The notes under the pieces: model-generated
What the model was told of the DNA's origin: nothing
What the model saw: the letters and a program-made list of their open reading frames with translations, nothing else
Database searches by the model: none
DNA from: Bordetella parapertussis
GTDB lineage: Bacteria; Pseudomonadota; Gammaproteobacteria; Burkholderiales; Burkholderiaceae_A
Direction of reading: 5' to 3'
Assembly (NCBI GenBank): GCA_945862305.1
Contig: CAMAXF010000005.1
Span: forward strand, 1-64,000
Length of the DNA: 64,000 bases
Program-made: the position numbers and the translations under genes
Part shown: piece after piece, positions 26,387 through 37,480 of the stretch
How positions within the stretch are numbered: position 1 is the stretch's first letter
How the letters are laid out: each line of letters opens with the position of its first letter

Positions 26387-27572
26387 AGGCTGTGAGCGCA
26401 AGAAATCGCTGGCCCATGCCATCGTCCGAGAGCAGGGTCTGAAGTTGCGAGAGTGCGCGCAGCCTTGAGGGCTCCGCAGGCGGGGCCCCCGCGCCGCCTT
26501 CAAAGAGCAGATCGGTCGCCACATCGAGCAGGCCTTGGTCGAGCAGCCAGGCCGCCTGGGTCTGCACTGCCACCGAGGACGCACCCCCTGCGCGCGCAGC
26601 CTGGGCCAGCACAGAGAAGTCCACATGGGCTGTCAGGTCCATCTCACCTGGCAAGGCCAACCAGGCCATGGGGTCATCGACCCGACGATGGGCCCGATGG
26701 CCCGCCAGGGTTCCACCGCTGCGGTCGGGATGGTCCAGCTCCAGGCGCTCATAGCCATAGTCGATGAAGATCGCCTCGCCCCAACGAACGGTCGCGACCA
26801 CTGTGCTGGCCCACGCCTGTAGGCTGGGGCACCACTCCCCCATGTGGCCCGATCGCCAGGGGCCCAGGCGTTCAGAGACCTGCGCCTGTCGCTGCACCAC
26901 GGCCTCCAACAAGGGCCCTTCGGCCGGCCTTGGCGCCCATGCCCAGGCAGGGTCACCATCCCCAGAGGCCCTCACCACACCCCACTCCAGGACATCATCC
27001 GGGCCGCGCCACTCAAAGCGTTTCACGGGCAAGGCATCGGCCACTTCATTGGCCATCGCCAGTCCGTCAAAGGGCGGCACGGCCTCATCTGGCCAGCGGG
27101 CCGGCCAGACCAATCGGGGCTCAAGCACCGACCAGGCGGCTGGGTCCAGCGCCTGCAACACCGAACGAAGGGTCTCTCGCTGGCGGGCCTGAAGGCCGCC
27201 ACTGCGTTCAATCAGTTGCACACGTTCGGGCAGAGCCCCGCGGGACCAGAGCACCGCGAGCAGGTCTGCCATCAGCCGGCCCGTTCCAGGGCCGAATTCT
27301 CGAAGGCTCAGGGCCGAGGCACGCCCCTGGCTTGCTGCCAGGTCTGTCAGGGCCTCGAACCGCCGCGCCATCGCATGGGCCATCCAAGGGCCCAGCATGG
27401 GCGCTGTGACGAAATCGCCGCACTCACCAAATGGGCCTGTGGGGCCCGCCGGCACCGCGTAATAGCCCTGCGTCGGGTGGTGCATGGCCAGCTCCATGAA
27501 GGCATCAAAGGGCAGCCAACCACCGAGGGATGAAGCCTCTGCACACAGCGCGTCGTCAAGGGTGGAGACCAT
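26349..27572 (-). CDS. NDUFAF7/MidA-family SAM-dependent methyltransferase
   Basis: A 407-residue class I methyltransferase of the PF02636 family. Conserved: GYYAVPAGPTGPFGECGDFVTAP-type N-terminal block (residues about 37-60), the AdoMet loop LREFGPGTGRLMADLL (about 89-104), ANEVADALPVKRFEW and FIDYGYE (about 270). The mitochondrial homologue methylates an arginine of complex I; whether the bacterial one does is unknown. Interestingly a NDUFA9-like gene is nearby on the other strand. Confidence 0.85.
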   Translation of the reverse strand: MVSTLDDALCAEASSLGGWLPFDAFMELAMHHPTQGYYAVPAGPTGPFGECGDFVTAPMLGPWMAHAMARRFEALTDLAASQGRASALSLREFGPGTGRLMADLLAVLWSRGALPERVQLIERSGGLQARQRETLRSVLQALDPAAWSVLEPRLVWPARWPDEAVPPFDGLAMANEVADALPVKRFEWRGPDDVLEWGVVRASGDGDPAWAWAPRPAEGPLLEAVVQRQAQVSERLGPWRSGHMGEWCPSLQAWASTVVATVRWGEAIFIDYGYERLELDHPDRSGGTLAGHRAHRRVDDPMAWLALPGEMDLTAHVDFSVLAQAARAGGASSVAVQTQAAWLLDQGLLDVATDLLFEGGAGAPPAEPSRLRALSQLQTLLSDDGMGQRFLALTAFRGQPDPLSPLR

Positions 27573-27603
27573 GGCGGCAGGTTATCAAAGCTACACTTGC
27601 GGG

Positions 27604-28425
27604 ATGCCCGCCCGACCCTCCAAGCCCCTTTCCAGAACGCGCCCAGTGGCCTTGGTCACCGGCGGAGCCAAACGGCTCGGCCAGGCCATCGCACTGCGAC
27701 TGGCCGAGGACGGCTGGCAGTTGGCCATTGGACATCGGGCATCGGCCACCGAGGCACAGGCCCTGGCACGCCAGATTGCCGATGCAGGCGGTGTGGCCAC
27801 CACCGTGGCACTCGACCTCGACACCCTCGGGGATAACGCCGCACTGGATGCCTGGTGGAACGAACTGGAAACACAGTTGGGTGCCGTGGGCCTGTTGGTC
27901 AACAATGCGGCACGCTTTGAATTCGACCTCGCCAACACCGCCACCCCCGCCAGCCTGTCTCGGCACCTGACCACCAACCTCATGGCACCAATCCGACTCA
28001 CCCAGGCACTGCATCGCGCCTGCGGCCGCGCAGCCGAACAGGCCCATGGCGTCATGCCCATGGCCGCGGTCATCAACCTGCTCGACCAAAAGCTGGTCAA
28101 TCCGAATCCTGATTTTTTTAGCTACACGGTCTCCAAGGCGGCCCTGGAGCACGCCACGCGCCTGATGGCCCAGGCCCTGGCCCCAGCGCTCCGGGTCTTG
28201 GGGGTGTCTCCGGGCATCAGCCTGCCCTCGGCAGACCAGACACAGGCTGAGTTCGAGCGGGCCCACCAGGAGACGCCCTTGGGCCAGTCGAGCACCGCGC
28301 AGGAGGTGGCCGAGGCGGTGGCCTGGCTGGCACAGGCGCGGGCCGTGACCGGCACCACGGTGCTGGTCGATGGTGGCCAGCACCTGAGCCCCTCGGCCCG
28401 TGACGTCATGTTCACCACCCGATGA
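27604..28425 (+). CDS. Short-chain dehydrogenase, FolM-like (pteridine reductase group)
   Basis: A 273-residue SDR with the NADPH loop TGGAKRLGQAIALRLA (about 20-35; Lys-Arg after the Gly motif favours NADPH), NNAARFEF, catalytic YTVSK (about 177-181) and C-terminal VDGGQHLS. This pattern and the 4-nt overlap with folB suggest a dihydromonapterin/dihydrofolate reductase activity, but the substrate is inferred. Start at MPARPSK, 31 bp from the divergent methyltransferase. Confidence 0.72.
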   Translation: MPARPSKPLSRTRPVALVTGGAKRLGQAIALRLAEDGWQLAIGHRASATEAQALARQIADAGGVATTVALDLDTLGDNAALDAWWNELETQLGAVGLLVNNAARFEFDLANTATPASLSRHLTTNLMAPIRLTQALHRACGRAAEQAHGVMPMAAVINLLDQKLVNPNPDFFSYTVSKAALEHATRLMAQALAPALRVLGVSPGISLPSADQTQAEFERAHQETPLGQSSTAQEVAEAVAWLAQARAVTGTTVLVDGGQHLSPSARDVMFTTR

Positions 28426-28817
28426 CCATGTTGCTCGACCCACGACTGGCCGACTGCCGTCGAATTTTTCTCAACGGCCTGTGCGTTCAGGCCTCCATTG
28501 GCTTTCATGCGCATGAGCGGCAGCAGGCCCAACGACTACGCATGAACGTGGAACTCTTCGTGCCCATCGCCCAATCGACCTCGCAGAGCGATGCCGTCGA
28601 TGATGTGCTCGATTACGACTTCATCCGCATGGGCGTGCTCGAGGTCGCGGCCGAGCAGCATTACAACCTGCAAGAAACACTGCTCGATCGCATCGTGGCC
28701 TTGTGCCTCTCGCAGGCCCAGGTGCGGGCCGTCAAGGTCAGCACCGAGAAGCCTGATGTCTACCCCGACTGCGACACCGTCGGCATTGAGGTCTTTGCAT
28801 GGCAACCGTCTCCGTAG
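28422..28817 (+). CDS. folB: Dihydroneopterin aldolase
   Basis: Folate pathway enzyme cleaving 7,8-dihydroneopterin to 6-hydroxymethyldihydropterin and glycolaldehyde. The 131-residue protein has [20 protein letters not shown] (about 26-45), DYDFIRMGV and [19 protein letters not shown] near the C-terminus with the catalytic lysine. Overlaps the SDR by 4 nt and ttcA by 19 nt. Confidence 0.9.
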   Translation: MTMLLDPRLADCRRIFLNGLCVQASIGFHAHERQQAQRLRMNVELFVPIAQSTSQSDAVDDVLDYDFIRMGVLEVAAEQHYNLQETLLDRIVALCLSQAQVRAVKVSTEKPDVYPDCDTVGIEVFAWQPSP

Positions 28818-29638
28818 CCCGCCTGCTCGAGACCCTGCCGCAGGACGGCCGCCGCGCGGAGACCGAGCACAACAAGCGGTCCAAACGCCTGCACCGCCTT
28901 GTGGGCGAGGCCATCGCCGACTTTCAAATGATCGAGGCTGGCGACAAGGTCATGGTCTGCCTCTCCGGTGGCAAGGACAGCTACGGACTGCTCGACATTC
29001 TCATGTCCCTGCGGGCCCGTGCACCCATCGACTTTGAACTGGTCGCCGTCAACCTCGACCAGGGCCATCCTGGCTTCCCAACCGATGTCCTGCCCAATTA
29101 CCTGCAGGCATTGGGCGTGCCGTTTCACATCGAGATGCAAGACACCCACAGCATTGTCAAGCGCGTGATTCCCGAAGGCCAGACCATGTGCTCGCTCTGC
29201 TCGCGGCTTCGCCGAGGCGTGCTGTATCGGGTGGCCGATGAACTCGGGGCCACCAAGATTGCCCTGGGCCACCACCGGGATGACATCCTGGAGACCTTCT
29301 TTCTCAACCTGTTCTTTGGCGGCACCCTCAAGACCATGCCACCGAAGCTGCGCTCCGACGACGGCCGCCACATCGTCATTCGCCCCCTGGCCTATGTGGA
29401 AGAGCAAGACCTCGAGGCCTGGGCGCAGGCCCGCGGCTTTCCCATCATTCCCTGCGACCTCTGCGGCTCGCAAGAAAACCTTCAGCGTCAACAGATCAAA
29501 CGCATGCTGCAGGACTGGCAGCGCCAACACCCCGGCCGCATTGAGTCCATGTTCCAGGCCCTGGGCCGCGTGGTGCCCTCGCACCTGCTCGACCGCAGCC
29601 TCTTTCCTTTCCAAGACCTGGGGCGGCCCACGCCATGA
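28799..29638 (+). CDS. ttcA: tRNA 2-thiocytidine biosynthesis protein TtcA
   Basis: Iron-sulfur PP-loop enzyme that thiolates cytidine 32 in tRNA. The 279-residue protein has the PP-loop [13 protein letters not shown] (about 59-71), the cluster-binding [10 protein letters not shown] (about 127-136) and CDLCGSQEN (about 219-227), plus [19 protein letters not shown] lies inside folB; overlaps ubiB by 4 nt. Confidence 0.95.
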   Translation: MATVSVARLLETLPQDGRRAETEHNKRSKRLHRLVGEAIADFQMIEAGDKVMVCLSGGKDSYGLLDILMSLRARAPIDFELVAVNLDQGHPGFPTDVLPNYLQALGVPFHIEMQDTHSIVKRVIPEGQTMCSLCSRLRRGVLYRVADELGATKIALGHHRDDILETFFLNLFFGGTLKTMPPKLRSDDGRHIVIRPLAYVEEQDLEAWAQARGFPIIPCDLCGSQENLQRQQIKRMLQDWQRQHPGRIESMFQALGRVVPSHLLDRSLFPFQDLGRPTP

Positions 29639-31218
29639 CCTCCTTGCTTCGGATGCTCACCATCCTGCTGGTGGTCTGGCGCCACGGGCTCGATCAGCTC
29701 GCCGTCGATGGAGCGCAGCGTGGGCTTGATTCTCGGCTGCTGAGCATTCTGCTGGCCGTGCTGCGATTCGGCCGGCGGTTCGACAAGAGCCGCGGCAGTC
29801 GCATCCGTGAGGCCCTGGAGAGCCTGGGCCCGATCTTCGTCAAATTCGGTCAGGTCCTCTCGACGCGTCGCGACCTACTCGCACCGGACATTGCGGATGA
29901 ACTCGCACTGCTCCAGGACCAGGTGCCCCCCTTCGACTCCCAACTCGCCATCGCCACGATCGAGGCGGCCTTTGGCCAGTCCATCAACGACCTCTTTGAA
30001 TCCTTTGAGTCCACACCGGTGGCCAGCGCCTCGATTGCGCAGGTGCACTTCGCCCGGCTCAAGGGCGGCCGAGAGGTGGCCGTCAAGGTGCTGCGACCCG
30101 GCATGGCCCACATCATCGACAAGGACCTCGCCCTGCTGAGGCTCTTTGCCCAACTGGTGGAGCGATTCTCCTCGGATGGCCGTCGGCTCAAGCCACGCGA
30201 GGTGGTCGATGAGTTCGACCACTACCTGCACGACGAACTCGACCTGGTTCGGGAGGCCGCCAATGCCGCCCAGCTGCGTCGCAACTTCTCGGGCTCGAGC
30301 CTGCTGCTGATCCCCGAGATGATCTGGGACCTCTGCCGCCCGGATGTCATTGTGATGGAGCGGGTCTACGGCATTCCCATCAACCGCATGCAACGGCTGA
30401 AAGACGCTGGCATCGACCTCAAACAGCTCTCGCGCGAGGGCGTGGAGATCTTCTTCACCCAGGTCTTTCGAGACGGCTACTTCCACGCCGACATGCACCC
30501 GGGCAACATTCTGGTGGCCGACCGCGGCCCCCACTTCGGCCACTACATTGCCCTGGATTTCGGCATCGTGGGCACCCTGTCCGCCTTCGACAAGAACTAC
30601 CTGGCCCAAAATTTCCTGGCCTTCTTTCGGCGCGACTACCGCCGGGTGGCGGAACTGCATGTGGAGTCGGGCTGGGCCCCTGCAAATACCCGGGTCGAGG
30701 CGCTTGAGGCGTCGGTGCGGGCCGTCTGTGAACCCTTCTTCGACCGGCCGCTCAAAGAGATTTCGCTGGGCCAGGTGCTCCTGCGACTCTTTCAAGCATC
30801 TCGACGATTCAATGTGGAAATTCAGCCTCAGCTGGTGCTGCTCCAGAAGACCCTGCTCAACATTGAGGGCCTGGGCCGACAGCTCGACCCAGACCTCGAC
30901 CTCTGGGTCACCGCCAAGCCCTTTCTGGAGCGTTGGATGAAGGAGCAGATTGGCCTGGAAGCCCTCAAACAAAACACCCTGCTCGAGGCGGGCCGCTGGG
31001 CGCAGCTCCTGCCACAACTGCCGCGGCTGGCCCATGCAGCGCTCACCGTGGCCAGCCAGCCGAAGACAGATGCCTCGGCGGAACAGTTCGAACGACTCTT
31101 GCAGGAAACCCGCCAGACCCGGCGCTGGCTTCAGGCCCTGGTGCTGATCCTGGCCATCAGCCTGCTGGTGCTGGTCATCCCATCCATCTGGCCGCCCACC
31201 GCATTGCCACCCACCTAA
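29635..31218 (+). CDS. ubiB: UbiB, ABC1/ADCK atypical kinase for ubiquinone synthesis
   Basis: Membrane-associated kinase-like ATPase needed for ubiquinone assembly. The 527-residue protein has the family K-x-G-Q motif [11 protein letters not shown] (about 66-76), the Ala-rich loop [12 protein letters not shown] (about 131-142), AVKVLRPG with the ATP lysine, DMHPGNILV and the metal-binding LDFGIVG. Two C-terminal helices anchor it ([18 protein letters not shown] and next). UbiK, another ubiquinone factor, is at 60.7-61 kb. Confidence 0.95.
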   Translation: MTSLLRMLTILLVVWRHGLDQLAVDGAQRGLDSRLLSILLAVLRFGRRFDKSRGSRIREALESLGPIFVKFGQVLSTRRDLLAPDIADELALLQDQVPPFDSQLAIATIEAAFGQSINDLFESFESTPVASASIAQVHFARLKGGREVAVKVLRPGMAHIIDKDLALLRLFAQLVERFSSDGRRLKPREVVDEFDHYLHDELDLVREAANAAQLRRNFSGSSLLLIPEMIWDLCRPDVIVMERVYGIPINRMQRLKDAGIDLKQLSREGVEIFFTQVFRDGYFHADMHPGNILVADRGPHFGHYIALDFGIVGTLSAFDKNYLAQNFLAFFRRDYRRVAELHVESGWAPANTRVEALEASVRAVCEPFFDRPLKEISLGQVLLRLFQASRRFNVEIQPQLVLLQKTLLNIEGLGRQLDPDLDLWVTAKPFLERWMKEQIGLEALKQNTLLEAGRWAQLLPQLPRLAHAALTVASQPKTDASAEQFERLLQETRQTRRWLQALVLILAISLLVLVIPSIWPPTALPPT

Positions 31219-31252
31219 GTCAACCCTCACCCAGCAAGGAGGATCCTTCACC

Positions 31253-32659
31253 ATGCTCTTGACACTCGTTGGCCTCTACCTACTGGTCTCCATTGCGATC
31301 GGTCTGGTGGCCGCCAGGCAGGTGCACAGCGCGAGCGACTACATCACCGCGGGCCGCAACCTGCCCATGCCGGTGGTGCTCGCCATGGTCTTTGCCACCT
31401 GGTTTGGCGCCGAGACCGTGCTGGGCGTCTCCGCCACATTTCTGGAAGAGGGCTTCCGGGGGCTGATCTCCGACCCCCTCGGAGCCTCGATCTGCCTGGT
31501 GCTCTTTGGCCTGGTCTTTGCCCTGCCGTTGTATCGGATGAAGCTCATGACCCTGGGCGACTTCTTCCGGGTGCGCTACAACCGGCAGACTGAACTCATC
31601 ATTTCCCTGTGCATCGTGGTCTCCTACCTGGGCTGGGTTTCGGCCCAGATCACGGCCCTGGGCCTGGTCTTCAACGTGCTCTCGAACGACCTCATCTCCA
31701 TGAACGAGGGGATGCTCATCGGCGCGGCCGTGGTGCTGGTCTACACGCTCTTTGGTGGCATGTGGTCGGTGGCGGCCACCACGTTTGTTCAGATGATTGT
31801 GATTGTGGTGGGCCTGCTCATCGTGACGAGCATGGCCGGTGAGATGGCCGGTGGCATGTCCACGGTGATCAGCAAGGCGGCGGCCGAAGGGAAGTTTGAA
31901 TGGCTGCCCAGCCTCGACATGCTCGACATGCTGGGCTGGATCGCGGCCCTGCTCACCATGGCCTTGGGCTCCATTCCTCAGCAGGATGTCTTCCAGCGGG
32001 TCAATGCCTCAAAGTCTGAGCGTGTGGCCGTATGGGCCACCACCCTGGGCGGCGTGGCCTACTTCTTCTTTGCCGCCATCCCGCTCTTTCTGGCCTACGC
32101 GGCAACCCTCATCGACCCAGAGACCACCGCGCGGCTCATGGCCGACGACTCTCAACTGGTGCTGCCCAGCCTGGTGGCCCAGCACATGCCCTTCTGGGTG
32201 CAGGTGGTCTTCTTCGGCGCCCTGCTCTCGGTGATCATGAGCACGGCCTCGGGCACCTTGCTCGCACCGTCCGTCACCTTTGCAGAAAATGTCATCAAGG
32301 GTGCCGTGCCCAACATGACCGATCGTCAGCTGCTGCTCACCACGCGCATCACGGTCTTTGTCTTCACCCTCCTGGTGACGGCCTACGCCCTGCTCACCGA
32401 TGAGAGCATTCACAGCATGGTGGAGAACGCCTACCGCATCACGCTGGCTGGTGCATTCGTGCCCCTGGCGGCCGGCCTCTTCTGGAAGCGGGCCAACAAC
32501 CTCGGAGCCACGCTGTCCATCTCCATGGGCTTGGGCACCTGGCTGCTGCTGGAGTTCTCGGGTGCAGAATTGCTGGTGGAGCCCCAGCTCATCGGCCTGC
32601 TGATGAGTGCGGTGGGCATGGTCGTTGGCTCACTGATCCCTCGAGGAGGTGCACGTTGA
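31253..32659 (+). CDS. Sodium:solute symporter (SSS family)
   Basis: A 468-residue integral membrane protein with about 13 helices and the SSS features [21 protein letters not shown] (split by helices, about residues 45-65), [18 protein letters not shown] (about 238-255) and [19 protein letters not shown] (about 321-339). The solute is unknown. AAGGAGG precedes the ATG well. Its stop overlaps the glmU TTG start, so expression is tied to amino-sugar nucleotide synthesis. No signal peptide. Confidence 0.87.
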   Translation: MLLTLVGLYLLVSIAIGLVAARQVHSASDYITAGRNLPMPVVLAMVFATWFGAETVLGVSATFLEEGFRGLISDPLGASICLVLFGLVFALPLYRMKLMTLGDFFRVRYNRQTELIISLCIVVSYLGWVSAQITALGLVFNVLSNDLISMNEGMLIGAAVVLVYTLFGGMWSVAATTFVQMIVIVVGLLIVTSMAGEMAGGMSTVISKAAAEGKFEWLPSLDMLDMLGWIAALLTMALGSIPQQDVFQRVNASKSERVAVWATTLGGVAYFFFAAIPLFLAYAATLIDPETTARLMADDSQLVLPSLVAQHMPFWVQVVFFGALLSVIMSTASGTLLAPSVTFAENVIKGAVPNMTDRQLLLTTRITVFVFTLLVTAYALLTDESIHSMVENAYRITLAGAFVPLAAGLFWKRANNLGATLSISMGLGTWLLLEFSGAELLVEPQLIGLLMSAVGMVVGSLIPRGGAR

Positions 32660-34044
32660 ATGTGGTGATTCTCGCCGCGGGGCAGGGCAAGCGCATGCAT
32701 TCGAGCCTGCCCAAGGTGTTGCACCCGATTGGTGGGCGGCCCATGCTGGAGCATGTCTGCCGCACGGCCCTGGCCGCCGGTGCGACGCGCCTGACCATTG
32801 TGGTGGGCCATGGTGCCGAACAGGTGCGCACGGCCGTGGCGGGCTTTGACCTCCCCCTGCAGGCCGACCAGTTGTGCTTTGCCTTGCAAGACCCCCCGCA
32901 GGGCACGGGCCATGCTGTGGCGGCCGCATGGCCCAGCATCGATCCCTCGCCTGACCTGACCATGGTCCTTTATGGCGACGTACCGCTGATGCGGGTCGAT
33001 GTGCTCAAGGCATTGGTGGCTGCGGCCCAGGCCGAGGACCAGATCGCACTGCTCACGGCCGTGGTGGACGACCCCACGGGCTACGGCCGCATCCTTCGAA
33101 ACAGCCAAGGCCAGGTCTCGGGCTCGGTGGAAGAGCGCGACGCCACACCGGAGGTGCGCCAGATTCGTGAGATCAACACCGGGGTGCTGGTCGCCCCCAC
33201 CGCCGAGCTTGGCCGTTGGGTTCATGGCCTCGACAACAAGAATGCACAGGCCGAGTACTACCTCACCGACGTCATTGGCATGGCGGTCGCTGAAGGCCGA
33301 CGGGTGGTGGGCCTGCCCTGCCAAGACCCGGACGCCTTTCTGGGGGTGAACAACCTTGTGCAGCGGGCAGATCTCGAGCGACGCCACCAGCGACGCCTGG
33401 CCGAAGACTGGCTCTTGGCCGGCATCGACATTGCAGACCCATCACGGTTTGATGTGCGAGGAAGCCTGCACTGTGAGCCGGGGGTGCGAATCGACATTGG
33501 CTGTGTCTTTGAGGGCACCGTGGTCCTTCGGGCTGGCGCACAGATCGGCGCCTACGTGGTGCTGCGAGATGTCGAGGTGGGACCGGGCGCGCGGGTGGAG
33601 GCCTTTAGCCATCTCGATGGAGCGGCCCTGGGCCGTGAGGCGGTGGTGGGGCCTTTCGCCCGGCTGCGGCCCGGCACACGCCTGGCCGAGGGCTGCCACA
33701 TTGGCAACTTCACCGAGGTGAAGAACAGCCAGATCGGGCCTTACAGCAAGGCCAATCACCTGTCTTATGTGGGCGACAGCACGGTCGGGGCCCGCGTGAA
33801 CATTGGCGCGGGCACCATCACGTGCAACTACGATGGCGCCGAGAAGCATCGCACCATCATTGAGGACGATGTCTTCATTGGCTCTGACACCCAGTTGGTG
33901 GCACCCGTGGTGGTGCACGAAGGAGCCACCCTGGCGGCCGGCACCACGCTCACCAGCGATGCACCAGCCCATCAGCTCACCCTGTCTCGGGCCAGGCAGG
34001 CCTCGATTCCCAAGTGGAAGCGGCCTCAGAAGAAATCGCATTAG
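32656..34044 (+). CDS. glmU: Bifunctional GlcNAc-1-phosphate uridyltransferase / GlcN-1-P acetyltransferase
   Basis: Makes UDP-GlcNAc for peptidoglycan and lipid A. The 462-residue protein has the N-terminal pyrophosphorylase [19 protein letters not shown] (about 6-24), QGTGHAV and YGDVPL, then a left-handed beta-helix with [17 protein letters not shown] (about 377-393). TTG is the start: AGGAGG sits six bases before it and NVVILAAG follows, exactly the family beginning. The TTGA overlaps the symporter stop. glmS follows after 56 bp. Confidence 0.96.
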   Translation: MNVVILAAGQGKRMHSSLPKVLHPIGGRPMLEHVCRTALAAGATRLTIVVGHGAEQVRTAVAGFDLPLQADQLCFALQDPPQGTGHAVAAAWPSIDPSPDLTMVLYGDVPLMRVDVLKALVAAAQAEDQIALLTAVVDDPTGYGRILRNSQGQVSGSVEERDATPEVRQIREINTGVLVAPTAELGRWVHGLDNKNAQAEYYLTDVIGMAVAEGRRVVGLPCQDPDAFLGVNNLVQRADLERRHQRRLAEDWLLAGIDIADPSRFDVRGSLHCEPGVRIDIGCVFEGTVVLRAGAQIGAYVVLRDVEVGPGARVEAFSHLDGAALGREAVVGPFARLRPGTRLAEGCHIGNFTEVKNSQIGPYSKANHLSYVGDSTVGARVNIGAGTITCNYDGAEKHRTIIEDDVFIGSDTQLVAPVVVHEGATLAAGTTLTSDAPAHQLTLSRARQASIPKWKRPQKKSH

Positions 34045-34100
34045 CATGAGGGCCTGACGCCCCTCACCAGCAGCCCCTCACCACCGGAGAAAATCACCAG

Positions 34101-35960
34101 ATGTGTGGCATTGTCGGCGCCGTCGCCGCCCAGAACATCACGCCCTTCCTGATCGAAGGCCTTCGCCAACTCGAATACAGGGGCTACGACTCCGCAGGGC
34201 TCGCACTGCTCGAGGGGAGCAAGGTCTCGCGCGTTCGTGCGGTCGGCCGGGTGGCGGAGCTCGCCGCGGCGGCCAAGGGCCTCTCGGCAGACATCGGCAT
34301 TGCCCACACCCGCTGGGCCACCCACGGGGCGGTCACACAGGACAACGCCCACCCCCACCTCTCCAGCGGCCACGGGCTCGAGATCTGCCTGGTTCACAAC
34401 GGCATCATCGAGAACCACCAGGGCCTTCGGGCCGAACTCGAATCGGCCGGCTACACCTTTGAGTCCCAAACAGACACCGAGGTGGTGGTGCACCTGCTGC
34501 ACCAAGCCCGGCGCCAGTCCAACGACCTGGCTGCGGCCCTGCGGGCCGTCTGCCAGCGGCTCAAGGGCGCCTATGCCCTGGCGGCCATCAGCAGCCAAGA
34601 CCCCGGCCACCTGGTGGCCACCCGGCTGGGCGCCCCATTGCTCATTGGCGTGGGCCGCCAGCCAGACGAGGCCTACATCGCATCCGATGCCTCTGCCCTC
34701 CTGCAGGTCACCCAGTCCTTGGTCTACCTCGAAGACGGCGACCTCGTGGCCTTTCATCGACCCACCCCCGCTGGCCAGGTGTCTTGTCAGGTGGAAGACC
34801 GAGACGGCCAACCAGTGACACGGCCCGTGGTGCAGTCGAGCCTCAGCCTCGACGATGTCAGCCTGGGGCCGTATCAGCACTACATGCAAAAGGAAATGGC
34901 CGAGCAGCCCGGTGCGGTCGCCGCCACCCTGGAGATGGTCACCGGGGCCACAAGCCTCTCACCCGCGCTCTTTGGCAGCCAGGCCGACACCGTGTTTGCG
35001 CAATGCCGCCATGTGCTGATTCTGGCCTGTGGCACCAGCCTGCACGCGGGCCTGGTGGCCCGATACTGGCTGGAGTCGGTGGCGCGCCTGCCCTGCACGG
35101 TGGAGATCGCCAGCGAGTACCGCTACCGCGACAGCGTGGCCCAGCCCAACACCCTGGTGATCACCATCTCTCAATCCGGCGAGACCGCCGACACCCTGGC
35201 GGCCCTGGCCCACGCCCAGGCCCAGGGACTCACGGACACACTGGCGATCTGCAACGTACCGGAGTCTTCTCTGATTCGTGCGGCCAAACTTCGATTCCTC
35301 ACGCGTGCGGGCCCTGAGATTGGTGTGGCCTCCACCAAGGCCTTCACCACGCAACTGGCTGCACTGTTTCTGCTCACGCTCTGCCTGGCCAAGGCGCAGG
35401 GCCAACTGACCGCAGACGACGAGGCCCAGCACCTGACTGCCCTGCGGCACCTTCCGGCGGCACTGGCCGCGGTGCTCTCTGCAGAAGACCAGTTCAAGGC
35501 CTGGGCCCTCGAATTCACGAACAAGTCGCATGCGCTGTTTCTCGGACGCGGCATCCATGCCCCCATTGCCATGGAGGGTGCACTCAAGCTCAAAGAGATC
35601 AGTTACATCCACGCAGAGGCCTACGCAGCCGGGGAACTCAAGCATGGTCCCTTGGCCCTGGTGGATGCCGACATGCCAGTGGTGGCCGTGGCCCCAAACG
35701 ACCAGCTCTTAGAGAAGCTCAAGAGCAACCTGGAAGAGGTGCGGGCCCGCGGCGGACGACTCTATGTGGTGGCAGACCAGCATGCGGGCATGCAGCCCTC
35801 GGACGGCGTCTCGGTGATCACCCTGGGCGACCATGCCGGCCTGCTGTCACCCATCCTGCACGTCGTGCCCCTACAGTTGCTCGCCTATCACGTGGCCTTG
35901 GCCCGAGGCCATGATGTCGACAAGCCCCGCAACCTCGCCAAGAGCGTGACGGTGGAATGA
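34101..35960 (+). CDS. glmS: Glucosamine--fructose-6-phosphate aminotransferase
   Basis: First step to UDP-GlcNAc. The 619-residue protein begins MCGIVGAVA with the nucleophile Cys2 exposed after Met removal, then the glutaminase domain (RYGYDSAG-type EYRGYDSAG at about 27-35, [13 protein letters not shown]) and two SIS domains ([39 protein letters not shown]). The C-terminus KSVTVE is canonical. GGAG lies ahead of the ATG. No glmS ribozyme is expected in this phylum. Confidence 0.97.
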   Translation: MCGIVGAVAAQNITPFLIEGLRQLEYRGYDSAGLALLEGSKVSRVRAVGRVAELAAAAKGLSADIGIAHTRWATHGAVTQDNAHPHLSSGHGLEICLVHNGIIENHQGLRAELESAGYTFESQTDTEVVVHLLHQARRQSNDLAAALRAVCQRLKGAYALAAISSQDPGHLVATRLGAPLLIGVGRQPDEAYIASDASALLQVTQSLVYLEDGDLVAFHRPTPAGQVSCQVEDRDGQPVTRPVVQSSLSLDDVSLGPYQHYMQKEMAEQPGAVAATLEMVTGATSLSPALFGSQADTVFAQCRHVLILACGTSLHAGLVARYWLESVARLPCTVEIASEYRYRDSVAQPNTLVITISQSGETADTLAALAHAQAQGLTDTLAICNVPESSLIRAAKLRFLTRAGPEIGVASTKAFTTQLAALFLLTLCLAKAQGQLTADDEAQHLTALRHLPAALAAVLSAEDQFKAWALEFTNKSHALFLGRGIHAPIAMEGALKLKEISYIHAEAYAAGELKHGPLALVDADMPVVAVAPNDQLLEKLKSNLEEVRARGGRLYVVADQHAGMQPSDGVSVITLGDHAGLLSPILHVVPLQLLAYHVALARGHDVDKPRNLAKSVTVE

Positions 35961-35975
35961 CCGAGGGCGTGGAGG

Positions 35976-36665
35976 CTAGGCCACGCCCCATCGTGCCCGA
36001 TACGCCTCCACGGCTGCCCGATGGGCTGCGAGTTCAGGCGCTTCACTGGCGGTGAGCAGGGCCAGCAGATCCGACAGATTCGCGATCGCCACGACCGGCA
36101 GGCCATGCTGCTGGGCGACCTCTTGCACGGCAGACCGCGCTGTGGGTTGGTCGGCCGTGCCGCCGCGCTCCATGCGGTCGAGCGCAATCAGCACCCCCGC
36201 CGGCGTGGCCCCTGCATCGCTCAACAAACGAACCGACTCACCCACGGAAGTGCCCGCAGAGATCACATCATCGATGATGAGCACCCGATGGCCTCGAAGG
36301 TCTGCGCCCACCAGCAGGCCTCCCTCGCCGTGGTCCTTGGCCTCCTTGCGGTTGAAGGCAAAGCCGATGTCGTGGCCCCGTGCTGCCAGGGCCATGGCCA
36401 TGCTCGAGGCCAGCGTGATGCCCTTGTAGGCCGGCCCGAAGAGCCGGTCGGCCTCCAGGCGGCCCTCGGCCTGGGCCAAGAGAAAGGCCTCGGCATAGAA
36501 GTCGGCCAAGGCCGCCAGGGCAGCGCCATGATGAAAAAGGCCCGCGTTGAAGAAGTAAGGTGAGGCGCGACCAGCCTTGGTCGTGAAGGTGCCAAACCGC
36601 AGCACACCCTGGGCCAGGGCAAACCGCAGGAACCGTTGTTGAATGCTGTCGGCTGTGCTGCTCAT
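35976..36665 (-). CDS. pyrE: Orotate phosphoribosyltransferase
   Basis: Fifth step of pyrimidine synthesis: orotate + PRPP to OMP. The 229-residue protein has FTTKAGRASPYFFNAG (about 27-42), GPAYKGI with the catalytic lysine, FNRKEAKDHGEGG (about 104-116) and the PRPP motif VLIIDDVISAGTSVGES (about 127-143). Starts 20 bp from the divergent exonuclease gene. Confidence 0.96.
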   Translation of the reverse strand: MSSTADSIQQRFLRFALAQGVLRFGTFTTKAGRASPYFFNAGLFHHGAALAALADFYAEAFLLAQAEGRLEADRLFGPAYKGITLASSMAMALAARGHDIGFAFNRKEAKDHGEGGLLVGADLRGHRVLIIDDVISAGTSVGESVRLLSDAGATPAGVLIALDRMERGGTADQPTARSAVQEVAQQHGLPVVAIANLSDLLALLTASEAPELAAHRAAVEAYRARWGVA

Positions 36666-36685
36666 GTTCGGCGAGAATACACAAC

Positions 36686-37480
36686 ATGCGTGTGATCAGT
36701 CTCAATGCCAACGGCATCCGTTCTGCGACCGACAAGGGTGCCCTTGACTGGCTGGCCCAGCAGGCGCCCGACGTGGTCTGCCTGCAGGAACTCAAGGCCC
36801 AGCACAACGACCTCAAGCCCCAGCACCAGTGCCTGGCCACCGGCCTTCAAGGACAGTTCGCCTGTGCACAGAAGAAGGGCTACTCCGGCGTGGGCCTCTA
36901 CGGTCCAGCCGAGGCATCCCTGCAGGTGGGCTTCGGCGTGACGGAGTTCGACGACGAGGGCCGACTGCTTGCGGCCCATTGGCCTGGCCTCACAGTCGTG
37001 AGCCTGTATGCGCCATCGGGCTCGGCCAGCGAGGATCGTCAGGCCTCCAAATTCCGTTTCATGAGGGCCTTCGCACCCATCATGGCCGCCTGGATGGATG
37101 ACCACCGCACCACCGGCCGCGAATACCTCGTCTGCGGCGACTGGAACATTGCCCACACCGAGCGCGATCTGAAAAACTGGAGGGGCAACCTCAAGAACTC
37201 CGGCTTCTTGCCAGAGGAGCGGGCGTGGCTGTCCGACTTGTTTGGCCCGATGGGCTGGGTGGATGTCTACCGGCACCTGCATCCCGAGGCCACAGGAGAG
37301 GGCTACACCTGGTGGTCTAACCGGGGGCAGGCCCGAGCGAAGAACGTGGGCTGGCGAATCGATTACCAAGTGGCCACACCAGGCGTGGCCGCCCGCGCCA
37401 AGGCGGCCTGGGTCTTCACCGATGCACGCTTCTCCGACCATGCACCCCTGGTGGTCGACTACGACCTACCCTCACCGTAG
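36686..37480 (+). CDS. xth: Exodeoxyribonuclease III family AP endonuclease
   Basis: Base-excision-repair nuclease of the exonuclease III group. The 264-residue enzyme has LNANGIRSATDKG (about 6-18), the metal-binding CLQELKAQ (Glu about 34), CGDWNIAHTERDL (about 149-161) and the C-terminal SDHAPLVVDYDL (catalytic His about 253). Diverges from pyrE. Overlaps the 3' end of the M48 gene by 9 bp. Confidence 0.94.
   Translation: MRVISLNANGIRSATDKGALDWLAQQAPDVVCLQELKAQHNDLKPQHQCLATGLQGQFACAQKKGYSGVGLYGPAEASLQVGFGVTEFDDEGRLLAAHWPGLTVVSLYAPSGSASEDRQASKFRFMRAFAPIMAAWMDDHRTTGREYLVCGDWNIAHTERDLKNWRGNLKNSGFLPEERAWLSDLFGPMGWVDVYRHLHPEATGEGYTWWSNRGQARAKNVGWRIDYQVATPGVAARAKAAWVFTDARFSDHAPLVVDYDLPSP

Noticed and set aside
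29875..31254. A 459-codon minus-strand frame opposite ubiB
   Set aside because: Same reason; composition is His/Gln/Gly rich as in mirror translations.
34048..34065. Terminator after glmU
   Set aside because: Stem is only five base pairs with no T-tract.
34045..34100. glmS ribozyme or riboswitch before glmS
   Set aside because: Only 56 bp, no ribozyme core; the class is known from Gram-positives.
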